Assembly: GCA_944321175.1 (NCBI GenBank)
Contig: CALUKI010000017.1
Location: 1-64,000 of the forward strand
DNA: 64,000 nt
Direction: 5' to 3'
Source of the DNA: an uncultured Alistipes sp.
Lineage (GTDB): Bacteria; Bacteroidota; Bacteroidia; Bacteroidales; Rikenellaceae
Shown here: one piece after another, positions 47,192 to 55,689 of the stretch
How the letters are laid out: each line of letters starts with the position of its first letter
Numbering within the stretch: the stretch's first letter is position 1
The notes under the pieces: model-generated
Seen by the model: the letters and a program-made list of their open reading frames with translations, nothing else
Told to the model about the DNA's origin: nothing
Database searches by the model: none
Made by a program: the position numbers and the translations under genes

Positions 47192-48913
47192 ATGAAGAGA
47201 CTCTACGTTTACTGCCTGATGGCAATTGCAGGCGTATCACTGTCTGTCGGATGCGAGAAAGATCCGGAAACGGAGCAGGAGACACTGGAGGCCCGCTGTT
47301 CGGAAGAGACGGCGATCCTCCATGAAGGCGGAACACTCCGAATTATCATAGAGACGAACACATCGTGGAGCGCCACACGGCCGCAGGAGGACGACTGGTA
47401 CACGATGACTCCGACTTCCGGTGTGGGGAATGCGGAGATTACGGTAACGGCATCGGCCAACAGCGACAATGACACACGAAAAGGTACGGTGACGATCCAG
47501 GCCGGGACACTGGAACAGGAGGTGGAGTTCTCGCAACTGGGCCGTTCGTCCGTTCCGCCTGCCGCAGCCGGAACGATCGAAGGCAAAGAGGAAGGAGCCC
47601 GGGGCGAAACCATCATCCTGACGATTGCACCGATCGAGGGGGCGGTCTCCTATCGCTGGTACAAGGATGGCGAGGATATCCAGACGGGTGAAGAACGGAC
47701 ATTGGCCGTTACGGAAGCCGGCACCTACAAGGTTGCAGGTCTGAACGCTTCCGGCCTGGGAGAGGCGAGCCCCGAAAAGGTGGTTACGTTCAACAACTCC
47801 AAGTTCCTCTTCACGGAATCGACGGCGACCTACGAAGGCGGGGATTACAATTACGGGTATCATGTCCGGCTTACAACGCAGACGGCCGGCGGCAAAGAGA
47901 TCGGGGCATACCTCATTTTCTTCGAAGAGAAACCGGAAGGCTGCGACGATCCCGCAACGACCTCGATCACGCTTCCGGCACGGGAGTACCTGGTTACGCA
48001 GCCTCTTTACAACAACTATACGGGGGTTGGAACCGTCTCTCCGAGTACGTCATACGGCGTAAACTCCTACTTCTTCGCAACGGAGAACGGCGAATATATC
48101 GAGAGCGAATACCTGTATCTGTGTGAAACGGGCGGCTTCGAGGCCAACAAGGACAACTGGAAGTACGATTTCGCAAAGATCACGGTCGAATACGACGCTG
48201 CGACCAGGAATTACAAGATCAGCGGCAACGTGCCCTGCTATACGACGGAAATGCAGGACGGCTGGGAGGTAGAGAAGGAAGCCGGCTATTACGAGTTCAG
48301 CTATGAAGGTCCGCTGTCGTTCAAGAACAACTGGCGGGAGTACAACAAGTTCTACTATACGGAGGATAATCTGGATGCCGATTTCGATCTGGGAACGCTT
48401 GGATACTCTTCGGGGCTGATTTACAAGGGCAAACTTGCGGAATCGGAGGGAGATGCACATAACTGGCAGCTTGAGTTGTGGCAGAGTCCCCTGGGCTCCG
48501 ATCAGGAGAGTTGGGATATCCGTATAGATTTCTATACGCCGGCAGAGAATGGTGCGGCTGCTCCCTATGGAACCTATACCATTGCCGAAGAGCCGCGCAA
48601 GGGTGTTGCGATGACGGCCGATCGCGGATATTATCTCAAGCCGCAGTATTTTGGTCTGAAACTGCAGCACTGGTCGCCTACGGGAAATGTCGTTGCCGGA
48701 ACGGCGGATTACGATTTCCATGTCCTCGGCCAGCCAAGAGAGGATTCGTATGTGAAAATCAGCGACAACGGTTCGGGCGGTTACAAAGTCGAGGTCGTCA
48801 TGTTTGATTCGGAAGGACATAAGATCACGGCAAACTACAATGGGCCGCTTGAAATCGACAACAGTGCAGCCTCCTCCGCCAACCGGACATTCTCGGCAAG
48901 AACGGCCCGATAA
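47192..48913 (+). CDS. BACON-domain lipoprotein
   Basis: A 573-residue lipoprotein. The signal ends in SVGC (Cys21). A BACON domain spans about 40-118 (ETNTSWSATRPQ and the end VEFSQLG), followed by an Ig-like segment (about 128-200; YRWYKDGEDIQTGEERTL). The rest has repeated beta-rich blocks with similar phrases (GTYTIAEEPRKG, AREYLVTQPL), which I do not recognise as an enzyme. BACON domains often accompany mucin or carbohydrate binding, so surface glycan capture is plausible but unproven. Confidence 0.82.
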   Translation: MKRLYVYCLMAIAGVSLSVGCEKDPETEQETLEARCSEETAILHEGGTLRIIIETNTSWSATRPQEDDWYTMTPTSGVGNAEITVTASANSDNDTRKGTVTIQAGTLEQEVEFSQLGRSSVPPAAAGTIEGKEEGARGETIILTIAPIEGAVSYRWYKDGEDIQTGEERTLAVTEAGTYKVAGLNASGLGEASPEKVVTFNNSKFLFTESTATYEGGDYNYGYHVRLTTQTAGGKEIGAYLIFFEEKPEGCDDPATTSITLPAREYLVTQPLYNNYTGVGTVSPSTSYGVNSYFFATENGEYIESEYLYLCETGGFEANKDNWKYDFAKITVEYDAATRNYKISGNVPCYTTEMQDGWEVEKEAGYYEFSYEGPLSFKNNWREYNKFYYTEDNLDADFDLGTLGYSSGLIYKGKLAESEGDAHNWQLELWQSPLGSDQESWDIRIDFYTPAENGAAAPYGTYTIAEEPRKGVAMTADRGYYLKPQYFGLKLQHWSPTGNVVAGTADYDFHVLGQPREDSYVKISDNGSGGYKVEVVMFDSEGHKITANYNGPLEIDNSAASSANRTFSARTAR

Positions 48914-48958
48914 GGCAAACCTTCAGACTCCGGAACCTCTGTCCGGAATCTGCAGAAG

Positions 48959-48993
48959 AAAAATATTCCGCGAGAATCGCGGAATATTTTTTT
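48959..48993 (+). terminator. terminator after the BACON lipoprotein
   Basis: AAATATTCCGCG pairs with CGCGGAATATTT around AGAAT and continues into a T run. The -33 element of the recO promoter is embedded in its tail. Confidence 0.9.
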
Positions 48994-49021
48994 TGCGGCA
49001 GCCGATATTGCGCTATCTTTG
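48992..49021 (+). promoter_or_regulatory. promoter of recO
   Basis: TTTG at 48992-48995, an 18-base spacer and TATCTTTG at 49014-49021, overlapping the end of the preceding terminator. Confidence 0.68.
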
Positions 49022-49154
49022 CGGAAGCGGTCCGGATCCGTGCGGGAGCGGACAAACAAATTCGAACGGCGGCAATTATTTGCGCAGATCCGCCGTTATA
49101 CTTCAAGAGAGGGCGGCGAAGGATGCAGATCCGCCGGATCAAATGGCAAACGGA

Positions 49155-49880
49155 ATGAAGAGTTACAAGGCACGCGGCATCGTTCTGCATACACTCAAAT
49201 ACGGCGATTCATCGATGGTCGCCTATCTGCTTACCGACCTGTACGGCCGTCAGAACTACATGGTGCAGGGAGTCCGCTCAACGCGCGGTCACGGCTCGAA
49301 ACTGGCTCTTTTCCAACCGATGTTCGCCATCGAGTTCGAAGGGCTCGAATCGCCGCGCATGCAGCTGCACCGCCTGCGCGACGTGCACAACGGCCTTATC
49401 CTCCAAACGCTGCCGTTCGATGTCCGCAAATCGACCATTGCACTCTTTATGGCCGAAGTCCTGTACCGGCTGGTCAAGGAGTCCGAACCCAACGCGGCAC
49501 TTTTCGACTTCGTATGGGGATCGGTTGCGGCATTGGACGCGATGAGAGAAGGGGTTGCCGATTTCCATCTGTGGTTTCTCTCGAATCTGAGCCGGTTTTT
49601 GGGATTCTCCCCCGGCAACTCCTATCTGCCGGGTGCCCTGTTCGACATTCAAGAGGGAACCTATACCCTGATCCGTCCCGCCCACAACGCCGTTTTGTCA
49701 TGCGACGACACCCGCATTCTGCACAATCTGCTGTCATGCGACGTCCGTGCGCTTCCCGATCTTGGTCTCAACCGCCATCAGCGGGTAGCCTACCTGAATG
49801 CGATGCTGGTCTATTACGGCTACCACCTCGATGCCATTCATGCCGTGCAGTCGGTAAGGATTTTGCAGGAGGTTTTTTAA
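49155..49880 (+). CDS. recO: DNA repair protein RecO
   Basis: A 241-residue recombination mediator that loads RecA with RecR. The N-terminal OB fold begins MKSYKARGIVLHTLKYGDSS and contains YLLTDLYGRQNYMVQGVR; the helical C-terminal part lacks a clear zinc cluster, as in other Bacteroidales. An ATG four codons upstream (49143) is an alternative. The small exported gene follows 28 bases later. Confidence 0.9.
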   Translation: MKSYKARGIVLHTLKYGDSSMVAYLLTDLYGRQNYMVQGVRSTRGHGSKLALFQPMFAIEFEGLESPRMQLHRLRDVHNGLILQTLPFDVRKSTIALFMAEVLYRLVKESEPNAALFDFVWGSVAALDAMREGVADFHLWFLSNLSRFLGFSPGNSYLPGALFDIQEGTYTLIRPAHNAVLSCDDTRILHNLLSCDVRALPDLGLNRHQRVAYLNAMLVYYGYHLDAIHAVQSVRILQEVF

Positions 49881-49908
49881 CTGCGCAAGTCAACAGAAAC
49901 CGAACAAT

Positions 49909-50391
49909 ATGAACAAGCGATCATTCATTTTCACGATTTTACTACTGTGCATAGCCCTTGGCGGCCGGGCACAGGAGACGAACGTCACCGAATCTTCGGT
50001 GGAACGGAAACTCCGTGAAGAGGCCCGCAAGACACCGGTCGAACGGGCCGAAGAGCAGTTGGACAAGGAACTTCAGGAGCTGCTTCAGCGCATCCCCGAC
50101 TCGATGCGGACGGAGCGGCTGTTGCCGGGGACGGTGATCATCGACGGGCGGATCTATGAACCCATCCCGATGAAACATCCGCAGGCCTCGATCTGGTACA
50201 TGCCGCAACAGAAAGTCTCCAATCCGGAGAAAAACAACATCGTCCGCCGGCTCGCCACCGGCTGGTTCACAATCTCGAACGGGCAGGCGGTCAACTGGCA
50301 GAACGGACGCCGTGTCTGGGGTTTGGGAAGCATCTATCCGGGCAGCTATCTCGATGCCCGAACGCTCTCGATGCCCTTGCCGCGCCGTTGA
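49909..50391 (+). CDS. small exported protein of unknown function
   Basis: 160 residues: a signal peptide (about 1-21, cut near GGRAQ), a charged amphipathic helical stretch (about 30-65; VERKLREEARKTPVERAEEQ) and a short globular end with WYMPQQK, GWFTISNGQAVNWQNGRRVWG and ARTLSMPLP. Not recognised; no lipobox. It lies 28 bases after recO, probably on its transcript, but nothing links it to recombination. Confidence 0.72.
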   Translation: MNKRSFIFTILLLCIALGGRAQETNVTESSVERKLREEARKTPVERAEEQLDKELQELLQRIPDSMRTERLLPGTVIIDGRIYEPIPMKHPQASIWYMPQQKVSNPEKNNIVRRLATGWFTISNGQAVNWQNGRRVWGLGSIYPGSYLDARTLSMPLPRR

Positions 50392-50441
50392 TCCTGGGGA
50401 TTCTCTTCAGGAGCGGCCTCCCGACCGCGAGATGACGCACG

Positions 50442-50465
50442 CTCCCGTTTCCGTTGAAACGGGAG
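50442..50465 (+). terminator. possible terminator after the small exported gene
   Basis: CTCCCGTTTC pairs with GAAACGGGAG around CGTT, followed by TCTTCGTTT. The T run is broken. Confidence 0.55.
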
Positions 50466-50648
50466 TCTTCGTTTGATACGACGGCTCCGACGTCCGCCCC
50501 GCATGCGCAAGATGCGGCCATCCGGCATGGAAATTTGCGGGATACAGCGGGGTACGTTCTTTGCAGCGTTGCATTTTGGGTATTTTCATGTAAGGCAATA
50601 CGGAATTATTTTCCGACCTTTGCGGCGGAAAATATCGGGCATCAGATC

Positions 50649-51740
50649 ATGGACAAATCATTTGCATTGCTGCTATCAATGGCGTTCATGCTGTTTTCGA
50701 CAGCGACGGGGACGGCACAGGAACAGGAACAGGATTCGCTTTCCGAGCCTGCCGCGACGGCATTGTCCGCCAAAATCGGGGAACTCGAAACCCGACAGTC
50801 GGCTCTTGAACGGCTTGCGGCACACCTTCCCCGCATATCGGGCTACATCCAGGCGGGATATGAATGGAGCGACGACGTTTCGACCTTCTTCATCAAACGG
50901 GCGCGTCTCGACCTGCAGGGCGATATTTCGCCCAAGATCGACTATCGGCTGCAGGTGGAGTTCGCCGCACCGAAGATTGTCGATATTTACTTTCGCTTCA
51001 GGCCGATGCGGGCGCTCAACGTGCAGATCGGGCAGTTCAAGGTTCCCTTCACGATCGAAAATACGCATTACGTCCCGCTCAAGTTCGAATTCATCGAATA
51101 TTCGATGGCCGTCGCGCGGTTGATGGGCTTCGAGGATGTGAGCGGCATCAAGGCGACGGGGCGGGATCTGGGTGCACAGCTTTACGGCGGGTTCATCCAT
51201 CGCGACGGATACGATATTCTCAGCTACAACATCGGTATTTTCAATGGCGAAGGGATCAACGCCAAGGACAGGAACAAAAGCAAGGATCTCGTCGCGCGGC
51301 TGATGGTCCGGCCGTTTTCGGCGCTGACCCTTGCCGGATACGGCTATTGGGGCGAGACGGGAGAACGTTACGCCGCACGGCAGCGTTATGGCGGCGGCAT
51401 CTGCTACGACGACGGGCGATGGATCGCCCGCGGCGAGTACATAAGCGGCACAACCGGCTTTTTCGAGGAGCCGGCCGGCAGGTACGGAACGTTCGACAGC
51501 ATGGGGTATTATCTGATGGCGGGATATTGGGTGACACCCGAATGGCTGCCGGCCCTGCGGTTCGAACAGTTCGAGGGCGTATCGGGGCAGTCGGCGGCAC
51601 GGCAGACGAACTACACGGCAGGAGTTACCTATCGGCCCTTCAAACAGCTGCGCTGCCAGCTCAACTACACCTACGAACAATACGGCGGCACGAATCCCGA
51701 CCGCAACGTCGTAAAGGCGATGCTCACGGGCATCTTCTGA
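50649..51740 (+). CDS. OprP/OprO-type outer-membrane porin
   Basis: A 363-residue protein with a signal peptide (about 1-24, cut after GTAQ), a short coiled region (about 35-58; AKIGELETRQSALERLAAHL) and a beta-barrel of the phosphate-selective porin O/P family (FIKRARLDLQGDISPKIDYR, GQFKVPFTIENT, the end VVKAMLTGIF). Phosphate or polyphosphate is the family substrate, but specificity cannot be read. The start at 50649 gives the signal peptide; the preceding GACCTTTG is a poor -7 match. Confidence 0.85.
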   Translation: MDKSFALLLSMAFMLFSTATGTAQEQEQDSLSEPAATALSAKIGELETRQSALERLAAHLPRISGYIQAGYEWSDDVSTFFIKRARLDLQGDISPKIDYRLQVEFAAPKIVDIYFRFRPMRALNVQIGQFKVPFTIENTHYVPLKFEFIEYSMAVARLMGFEDVSGIKATGRDLGAQLYGGFIHRDGYDILSYNIGIFNGEGINAKDRNKSKDLVARLMVRPFSALTLAGYGYWGETGERYAARQRYGGGICYDDGRWIARGEYISGTTGFFEEPAGRYGTFDSMGYYLMAGYWVTPEWLPALRFEQFEGVSGQSAARQTNYTAGVTYRPFKQLRCQLNYTYEQYGGTNPDRNVVKAMLTGIF

Positions 51741-51846
51741 CCATGCCGGACAAAGCCGTTCCCCTGTTTGAAAGGCTCCTGCAGGCTCTGTCCTATCATG
51801 GCCGGTACGTTCCGGAAGCCGGCTCCGATGCGCCATTCCCGAACAG

Positions 51847-51882
51847 TAGGGGGCGGGAGGTTTTAAAACCGTCCGCCCCCTA
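51847..51882 (+). terminator. convergent terminator, porin / EEP gene
   Basis: TAGGGGGCGG and CCGCCCCCTA pair, continuing to GGTTTT/AAAACC inside with two mismatches. It lies between the convergent porin and EEP genes. Confidence 0.7.
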
Positions 51883-51899
51883 TTGTCTCTCCGCACCCC

Positions 51900-52805
51900 T
51901 CACCGCAGCATGAACTCCGAGAAGAGGAAATAGTGATCGCTGGGGTACATCGTCCCCTTGCGGTCGCGCACGATCTCCGCATCGCACACCTCCACGTCGC
52001 CGCGACAGAAGATGAAATCGATCCGGCGCGACTTCTTGGGCTTGTACTCCTCGCCCTTGAAGGCATGGGCGGTGAAGCCCGTCTCGCCCTGCCCGTGGAC
52101 CGTCTCATACATCTCGCGCCAGCCATCGACCGTGCGGATGTAAGCGATCGGCGCGCTGCCGATCCCCGCGTTAAAATCGCCGCAGAGAATCTGCGGGAAA
52201 TCGGGAGCGTACTGCGCGCACTCCTCCATCACCATGCGGATCTGCTCGCGGCGCGCCTCGTCGCTCTTGTGGTCGAGATGCACGTCCAATACGCGCAGCT
52301 CGCGGCCCGAACGTTTGTCGCGCAGCCGCACCCAGTTGCAGTGGCGCGCCCGCGTGGTGTTCCACGAACAGCTGCCGCCAATGAGCGGCGTCTCCGACAG
52401 CCAGTAGCACCCTGCCGAGACGAACTCGTAGCGGTCGCGGCGGAAGAAGATCACGTTCTTGCCGATGAAGTGATACCCTTCGGTATAGGGATCCATCTCC
52501 GGCCCCGCGAATCCGTAGGGCATGTAGCCGCGCAACTTCTCCTTCAGATAGGCGTAGGAGTCGTAGATCACCTCCTGCATGCAGATGATATCGGGACGCC
52601 GCGAAAGGATCGTCCCGACACACAGATCACGGCGGTTCTCCCAGACCCGTTCCGGGTAGGGAGCGTCGGCTTCGAGCCCCGTGATGCGGATGTTGCACGT
52701 CATCACACGGTGGAGGCCGTCGTCGGATTCAGCCTTTTTGCCTGCTTCGGCGGCACCGGCGAGCGACAGCAGTACACCGGTAATTATCAGAATCCTGCGG
52801 AACAT
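51900..52805 (-). CDS. secreted endonuclease/exonuclease/phosphatase-fold hydrolase
   Basis: A 301-residue exported EEP-family phosphohydrolase. The signal peptide covers about 1-20. Catalytic and metal residues are all visible: N38 (TCNIR), E78 (MQEV), H176 (DVHLDH), D210/N212 (GDFNAG), D263 (RRIDFIF) and D290/H291 (SDHYF). The family includes DNases, sphingomyelinases and phosphoinositide phosphatases, so the substrate is open. Last gene of the ribulokinase operon, 3 bases after the FAD gene stop; it probably acts in the periplasm on the operon substrate. Confidence 0.88.
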   Translation of the reverse strand: MFRRILIITGVLLSLAGAAEAGKKAESDDGLHRVMTCNIRITGLEADAPYPERVWENRRDLCVGTILSRRPDIICMQEVIYDSYAYLKEKLRGYMPYGFAGPEMDPYTEGYHFIGKNVIFFRRDRYEFVSAGCYWLSETPLIGGSCSWNTTRARHCNWVRLRDKRSGRELRVLDVHLDHKSDEARREQIRMVMEECAQYAPDFPQILCGDFNAGIGSAPIAYIRTVDGWREMYETVHGQGETGFTAHAFKGEEYKPKKSRRIDFIFCRGDVEVCDAEIVRDRKGTMYPSDHYFLFSEFMLR

Positions 52806-52808
52806 ACG

Positions 52809-54179
52809 CTACTCTCTGAAATATACACCCTCCGCCTTGAGCGACTCTTGCAGTTTTCGGACGTCGAGGTCGCGCAGTTCGACATTCTCCTTGATGGAGA
52901 GTGCCGCAGCCTTGCCCGCAGCTTCGCCGAGAGCCATTGCAGGAGCCATGACGCGGGCGGAAGCCAGTGCGAGGTGCGTCATCGACACGTTGCGTCCGGC
53001 GACGATGAGACCGTCGATTTTCTGCGGTATCAGACAGCGGTACGGAATGTCGTAGCAGTCCGGACACCAGTAGAGCGAGCAGTCGCCGCCCACCGGATGG
53101 TGAAGATCCACCGGATAACTTGCGACGGCGATGACGTCGTCGAACCTGGCGCAGTTGAAGATGTCGTCCTCGGTCAGAATGTATTCCCCGACGATGCGAC
53201 GGGTTTCGCGGATGCCCATGAACGGAGCGACACGGTCCACATATGCATTCTCGAAACCGGGGATGTATGCCTTCAGATAGCGTACGATCTCCTCGTTCTG
53301 CTCGGCGCAGATGATCTCGCCCTGCGTGTACTGTGCAGGGTCGGTTGCGTCGATGCCGTTGACGCGCGACATGTTCACCCACCACTCGTCGGGAGCCATG
53401 CCCGTCATGAAGATGGTACGCTCGACAGGGAGTTTGTAGCCTGCCTCGCGGGCCTTCTTGATTTGGTTGCGGAAGCCGACGAACGTACAGTTGTCGTCCG
53501 CGCGGAAGAACTCGTTGGGGATGAAGTCGATGTCATAGATGTCCGGATGGTCGGCCACGGCGTCGCGCAGTTTGCGCGAATCGACTCCGCGCATCGAAAA
53601 CATGAGCGTCGGCGGCTGCGCGATGCCCTTTTCGTTGCCGTAGTTCATCGGTGCGCCTGCACGGTAGGCGATGTCGCCGTCGCCCGTACAGTCGATGACG
53701 CGCTTGGCGAGAATCGCTTCGCGCCCCTTTTTGGAGTCGATGATTACGCCTTTGACGGTGTTGCCCTCCATGATGACGTCGGTTGCGAAGGCGTACATCA
53801 GCAGGTCGATGCCGCACTCCTTGATAATCTGGAATGCCAGATGTTTCGTTCCCTCGGGATCGATCATCGTTAGGCTGACGTGGAGCGGACATGCACGGTG
53901 GTGCGTAGCCAGCCCCTTCTCTTGCAGACGCTCGACGAACTGCAACGGCAGCCCCTTGATGACGACGTTGCCTTTGCGCCCGAGGAATCCGAGCAGCGGC
54001 AGACCGATGGTCATGTTGCCGCCCAAGAAACCGCGGCTCTCGACGAGCATTACCTTGGTGCCTTTCTCCAAAGCAGCCGCCTGGGCTGCCATAAGTCCCG
54101 CAGGGCCTGCGCCCACGACCAGGACATCCACCTCCGCACGCACCGGAATCCGCCGGGCCGGTTCTTCAATCTGTTTCAT
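52809..54179 (-). CDS. FAD-dependent oxidoreductase, FAD_oxidored type (copy A)
   Basis: A 456-residue flavoprotein. The N-terminal dinucleotide fold has GAGPAG (23-28) and the FAD ribose glutamate in LVESRG; RVIDCTGDGDIAYRAG is the second FAD motif and IDGLIVAGRNVSMTHLALASARVM the C-terminal motif. The family accepts unknown small substrates. It has no signal peptide, so it is cytoplasmic. It is a paralogue of the next gene, with the same motif order and length. The start at 54179 aligns the two N termini (MKQIEEPARRIPVRAE versus MKTIKESARDIPVRAE). Confidence 0.88.
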   Translation of the reverse strand: MKQIEEPARRIPVRAEVDVLVVGAGPAGLMAAQAAALEKGTKVMLVESRGFLGGNMTIGLPLLGFLGRKGNVVIKGLPLQFVERLQEKGLATHHRACPLHVSLTMIDPEGTKHLAFQIIKECGIDLLMYAFATDVIMEGNTVKGVIIDSKKGREAILAKRVIDCTGDGDIAYRAGAPMNYGNEKGIAQPPTLMFSMRGVDSRKLRDAVADHPDIYDIDFIPNEFFRADDNCTFVGFRNQIKKAREAGYKLPVERTIFMTGMAPDEWWVNMSRVNGIDATDPAQYTQGEIICAEQNEEIVRYLKAYIPGFENAYVDRVAPFMGIRETRRIVGEYILTEDDIFNCARFDDVIAVASYPVDLHHPVGGDCSLYWCPDCYDIPYRCLIPQKIDGLIVAGRNVSMTHLALASARVMAPAMALGEAAGKAAALSIKENVELRDLDVRKLQESLKAEGVYFRE

Positions 54180-54305
54180 TTTCAGTATCGGTTGATGTTT
54201 TATCTTGAATTTTATTCTTCGTTTTCTCGCCATGGCATAGCTCGCGCAAGCGCGGCTCTGCTCATTCGGCTCAGCGAAAATGTCGGATGAATTAATCGGG
54301 TAATT

Positions 54306-55667
54306 CTATCCCAAATAGGCGCCCGTCGCACGCAATTCGGCGCGCAGCGCCTCCACGTCGAGATCGGCGGGCTGCACGCCCGCCTTCAAGGCCAGCCGTG
54401 CGGCGCGTCCGGCCGCTTCGCCCAACGCCATGCAGGTCGACATGACGCGCGTCGAAGCCATCGCCTCGTGGTTCATCGACGAGCAGCGGCCCGCCACCAG
54501 CAGTCCCGCCACCCGTTCGGGCAGCAGGCAGCGGTAGGGAATGTCGTAACTGTCGTCGCAGAAGTGCATCGTGCAGTCGCCGCCCTTGGCGTGGTGGATG
54601 TCCACCGGATAGCCCGCCACGGCGATCGCATCGCCGAAGCGGCGACACGCGATGATGTCCTCGGCCGTGAGGACGTATCTGCCCACGATCACGCGGCTCT
54701 CGCGGATACCCATGAAGGGAGCGACCTTCTCGATACGGGCGTCGGCGAAGCCCGGCACGAACTCGCGCAGGTAGCGCGCGATCTCGTAAATCTGTTTGCG
54801 TCCTTCGATCTCCCCGTAGGTATAGCTCTCGGGACGGGTCGAATCGACGCCGCTCACGCGCGACATGTTGACCCAGATCTCGTCGTCGGCAAGTCCCGTG
54901 ATGAGGATCGTGCGCGCCACCGGAATACGGTATCCGGCCGCCTGCGCCTGCCGGATCTGCGTGCGCAGCCCCACGGTGATGAATTTGCCCGTGCGGAACT
55001 GTTCGGGCGGCATGACGTCCATGTCGTAGACGTCGGGATGTCCGACGATCGCGTCGCGCAGCCGCTGCACGTCGACACCCTTCATGCAGAACATCAGCGT
55101 CGGCGGCTGCATGCCGCCTTCGGCGTCGCCCTTGCGGCACTCGACGCCCGCACGGAAGGCCACGTCGCCGTCGCCCGTGCAGTCGATGACCGTTTTGGCC
55201 AGGATCGCTTCGCGGCCCGCCTTGCTCTCGACGACGACGCCCTTCACCGCATCCCCCTCGCGGATCGCATCGGCGAAAAAGGTGTAAAGCAATACCTCGA
55301 CGCCCTTCTCCTCCATGATTTCGAGCGCCGTGCGCTTGACCTCCTCCTCGTCGATGATCGTCAGGCTCATGTGGTTCTTGCAGGGGCGGTGTTCGCTCGC
55401 CGCGCCGCGTGCACGCAGCCGGTCGATGAACCGCTGCGCCGACCCCTCGATGATCTGGTTGCCCTTGCGGCCCAGGAAACCGAGAATCGGCAGGCCGATC
55501 GTAAGGTTGCCGCCCAGAAAACCGCGGCTCTCGACGAGCATTACGCGCAGGCCGTCGCCCGCAGCCGCCTCGGCGGCCATGATGCCGGCGGGGCCGCCGC
55601 CCACGACCAGAACGTCCGCCTCGGCGCGGACGGGAATGTCGCGCGCGGATTCCTTTATCGTCTTCAT
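54306..55667 (-). CDS. FAD-dependent oxidoreductase, FAD_oxidored type (copy B)
   Basis: A 453-residue paralogue of the downstream gene, with GGGPAG (23-28), TVIDCTGDGDVAFRAG and a matching C-terminal block (VAGLLVAGRCSSMNHEAMAS). Both share YDIPYRCLLP-type and MGIRESR-type blocks, so they arose by tandem duplication. The pair could form a heterodimer or act on successive substrates (inference). The start at 55667 was chosen by alignment with copy A. It lies 22 bases after the transporter. Confidence 0.88.
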   Translation of the reverse strand: MKTIKESARDIPVRAEADVLVVGGGPAGIMAAEAAAGDGLRVMLVESRGFLGGNLTIGLPILGFLGRKGNQIIEGSAQRFIDRLRARGAASEHRPCKNHMSLTIIDEEEVKRTALEIMEEKGVEVLLYTFFADAIREGDAVKGVVVESKAGREAILAKTVIDCTGDGDVAFRAGVECRKGDAEGGMQPPTLMFCMKGVDVQRLRDAIVGHPDVYDMDVMPPEQFRTGKFITVGLRTQIRQAQAAGYRIPVARTILITGLADDEIWVNMSRVSGVDSTRPESYTYGEIEGRKQIYEIARYLREFVPGFADARIEKVAPFMGIRESRVIVGRYVLTAEDIIACRRFGDAIAVAGYPVDIHHAKGGDCTMHFCDDSYDIPYRCLLPERVAGLLVAGRCSSMNHEAMASTRVMSTCMALGEAAGRAARLALKAGVQPADLDVEALRAELRATGAYLG

Positions 55668-55689
55668 AGCAATTCGACAGTTTATTCGT

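Noticed and set aside
52809..55667. The two FAD genes as one frameshifted gene
   Set aside because: Each has a full set of N-terminal and C-terminal motifs, so they are tandem paralogues.
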